Assembly (NCBI GenBank): GCA_020055645.1
Contig: CM034550.1
Location: forward strand, 9,109,501-9,173,500
Length of the DNA stretch: 64,000 bases
Direction: 5' to 3'
Origin: Tomocerus qinae
Lineage: Eukaryota > Arthropoda > Collembola > Entomobryomorpha > Tomoceridae
Under the pieces are notes generated by a model, which ran no database searches, was not told where the DNA came from, and saw only the letters and a list, made by a program, of their open reading frames with translations. The first letter of the stretch is position 1; each line of letters begins with the position of its first letter. A program made the translations under genes and the position numbers. Positions 61,501 through 64,000 of the stretch are shown here, in pieces.

Positions 61501-64000
61501 AATAAGGAGAAGTACAGTACAAGTGTTAGTCAAGTTGAATCAAGTTACGCTACGTTAAGACCGTGACAAGGTTCTGCTCTTCTACACACAATGCTTCTCC
61601 ACATAGTCTATACTACTACAATACTTACCTATTAGCGTTGACAAAGAGCAGAACAGTGAAAATGAAGATATATATACCTACAGGAGACTAGAAAGTAATA
61701 GAAAGCTTTTAGCCTTTGCTTCACACACGACGAACACTCTCGACTCGAAAGGCAACCTTTCCTTTTACATAAAGTTACAGCACTTACACGTAACTGATTA
61801 ATTCTTCGCAGTTAGTTACTTTTTCATTGCATTGTATATTGCTTACCGTTGCTTATCTCCCTGTCTTTCCCTCCTTCTCCTTCTATTGTTGTACCCTTCG
61901 ATCTTCTCTCTCTCTCGAGCTGACTTTTGCAAAAACTGAATGCATAACGAAGTTACCATCAACTTTCTCCTCCCCAACTAACGACACTCATTAATAAAAA
62001 CCTCCATCTACTATTATGTACTATATAAATATGCTATGTACGCTTGTAAGGATTCAATATAATAGTATATTAGCACACACTAGGGACTGCTCAATTCTGG
62101 GAAAACTTATTTTTTGTTTAGTAACAAAAGACATGTAATGTATGCATGTCAACTCACTCTACTTTTTTTGTAACTCATTTTCAACGCAGACATGGCAGAC
62201 AAGGATTGCTTAACCTGGTACGGGAATGTCGAACCGGCGAAAGATATTATATTGAATTTTACGCTTACAAATTAATATTAACTCAACAGTATATGATACA
62301 GCGCAGACCATGTAGTCTTTCAAATAATCTACAATGTGTAGGAATGAGTAAAATATAAACTTATAGAAAACAGTCGGGAGTATAAATGGGATTTTGGATA
62401 TTTTATTAAAATCTCAAGGGAATGTACAATAAGACGGTTGGACACAGGTGTGTATGAAGGAGAAATTGTCCGTAAATAATTCGAGATATGTCTGATGGAA
62501 AAGAAGATATACGAGCTCGTGTAAGTAAGTACCTAGTTATGGTCCAGCAATTAATTTCAATGGAAAGTCTTTCAATTGCTTTCCCCTTGGTATATCTGTG
62601 CGAGGGTTAGTGTAATTGTACGTATATCTAAAAGTCATAATACGCATACGTAATTTTATTAAGTGAAATAAATGAAGACAGACAGAGAGAAAAGGATATT
62701 ATATATTGGAGCATAAGACCACAACGGAGAAAGCTTAGAAAACACAACATAAAGATAAATAAGTAGTGTCCCTTTGAATAATACTTGTGTCAAGCTCCTG
62801 TACTCTGTAAACGAGAGAGCATATGTCTCTGTTCATAAATGTTCTATAGGTTTCTCCCCAGACTTGACTTTGTTTCTCAGTGTTTTCCATTTCAATGTGT
62901 AACAGTGCATAAGTGGAGAGAGTGAAGTGAAGTAGCCATCCGTAGTCAGGTCCGAGGTATTAATAAATTAGCCAGTATTATTGTGGCAATAAAGGGAATC
63001 GTGCTTAGAATTTCAAAGTTACTCCAAGCAGAGATGCTGGAACAGGACTTCCCAGTTTCCACCCAGACAGAACACAACCGATTCAACTTGCACAACCATA
63101 CAATACTACAATAATATCAGATCCAAATAGAAACCAACGAACCAACTCAACTCGGCTTCACTTAACAAACTAAAATACTCTTGTATATAATGATATCCTT
63201 TAGCCTTCACAATACATTACACTCCGTGTAAGTGCATACAGAGGTATACGGACAACTTGTACAGATTATTTCGGGCAAGCACACAATGAAATTTTTCATT
63301 CATTCTTATGTGGAGATTTGGTACATTGGTGATGAAATTTTATATAAATGCATAAATATTGTAAATTAAAGCCTGGTAGATACTGAAACGTCCATCAGTC
63401 AGGTTTTCAGCTATCACCTATGCGAATATTCTGTGCAGAATATTGTAGAACCGAGTTTCGGAGATGACTGATTAAAAATATATTCCCTTTTTGTAAAAAA
63501 CGAGTAAAAATAAGCAAAAAGTAATATAATTTTAGGGAAAAGTTTCGTTTTTGGATTTTAGTAGTTCTGGTTTCTTTGTTTTTACTTTCATCCAACACTC
63601 TGACATTTTAGAACATTCGGATTCAAGAAATGCCTTCTTTGGTTGATGATGTATGAAATAATTTGGACAAGTTTTCCGTGAATCTTGTATATGATACACT
63701 TCAAGTCACCGTAATGTAACACATGCAAGCATGCACCTAGTGAAAGCAAACCAAGTCAATAAAGTGCACAAAGAAGTGAATCGGGGAAACAAACCCCATT
63801 TAGCAGTATAATTTTATAGGTATTTGCCATTCGTACATGATTCTATCTGTAGTTAAGATTAGTTGTGGACTGTTTTTCACAACTTTTGCAGTCTCATTTC
63901 ATGCTTATACTTTTAATCTAATACCTACCAACTTATCATCCATATTATCAACGATAAACACAATTCACAAAATACATTCGTGCATAATGCAATAATGTAT

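Larger units (their letters stand above)
46896..64000. other. Upstream region of sif: no confirmed gene
   Basis: About 17 kb 5' of the first coding exon. It may hold 5' untranslated exons and regulatory DNA of sif, or intergenic sequence. The only firm feature is the hAT-like element at 54708-55582. A weak minus-strand exon candidate is at 54103-54181. A short AGT triplet run is at about 52292-52310. The other open frames are under about 115 codons and overlap on both strands as chance frames do. Confidence 0.65.

Overview
The window is eukaryotic and AT-rich, with GT-AG introns, dispersed repeats and one very long intron-rich gene on the minus strand. The encoded protein closely resembles the arthropod Rac exchange factor Still life (SIF, the Tiam-family RhoGEF). 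This suggests an arthropod nuclear genome; the sequence does not let me name the order. No prokaryotic genes, operons, CRISPR arrays or rRNA genes are present. Most short open frames in the window are chance frames in introns.

Layout, in the direction of transcription (high to low coordinates). From 64000 to about 46900 is upstream DNA. It holds an 875-bp hAT-like non-autonomous transposon (54708-55582) with a perfect 8-bp target duplication, and one weak candidate exon (54103-54181). The first coding exon of sif lies at 46856-46629. Ten more exons follow, down to 30471. Every splice junction is phase-consistent, giving 685 codons: a myristoylation/palmitoylation-type N-terminus, a WH1/EVH1 domain over the first three exons, then low-complexity linker exons. 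A 581-codon Gln/Ser/Gly-rich exon with phase 0 at both ends lies alone inside the next 28-kb interval (11425-9683). The last exon in view (2568-2435) ends at the start of the first PH domain. The PHn-CC-Ex, RBD, PDZ, DH and PH regions expected of the family must lie beyond position 1.

Intronic repeats include a tRNA-headed SINE of about 560 bp with a 13-bp target duplication (18128-18687), a 416-bp tandem duplication (23876-24707), a 46-bp tandem repeat (21775-21896) and a roughly 55-58-bp minisatellite with alternating unit types (35477-35965). There are also two direct repeats bracketing exon 9, and a 1.0-kb foldback transposon with 183-bp terminal inverted repeats and a GC-rich nested palindromic core (39240-40264).

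The least explained item is the giant in-frame cassette exon. It ends in a Cys/His-rich module that I cannot assign to a known domain. Exon boundaries were derived by hand from splice consensus, phase agreement and protein similarity remembered from the family; no transcript data or searches were available.
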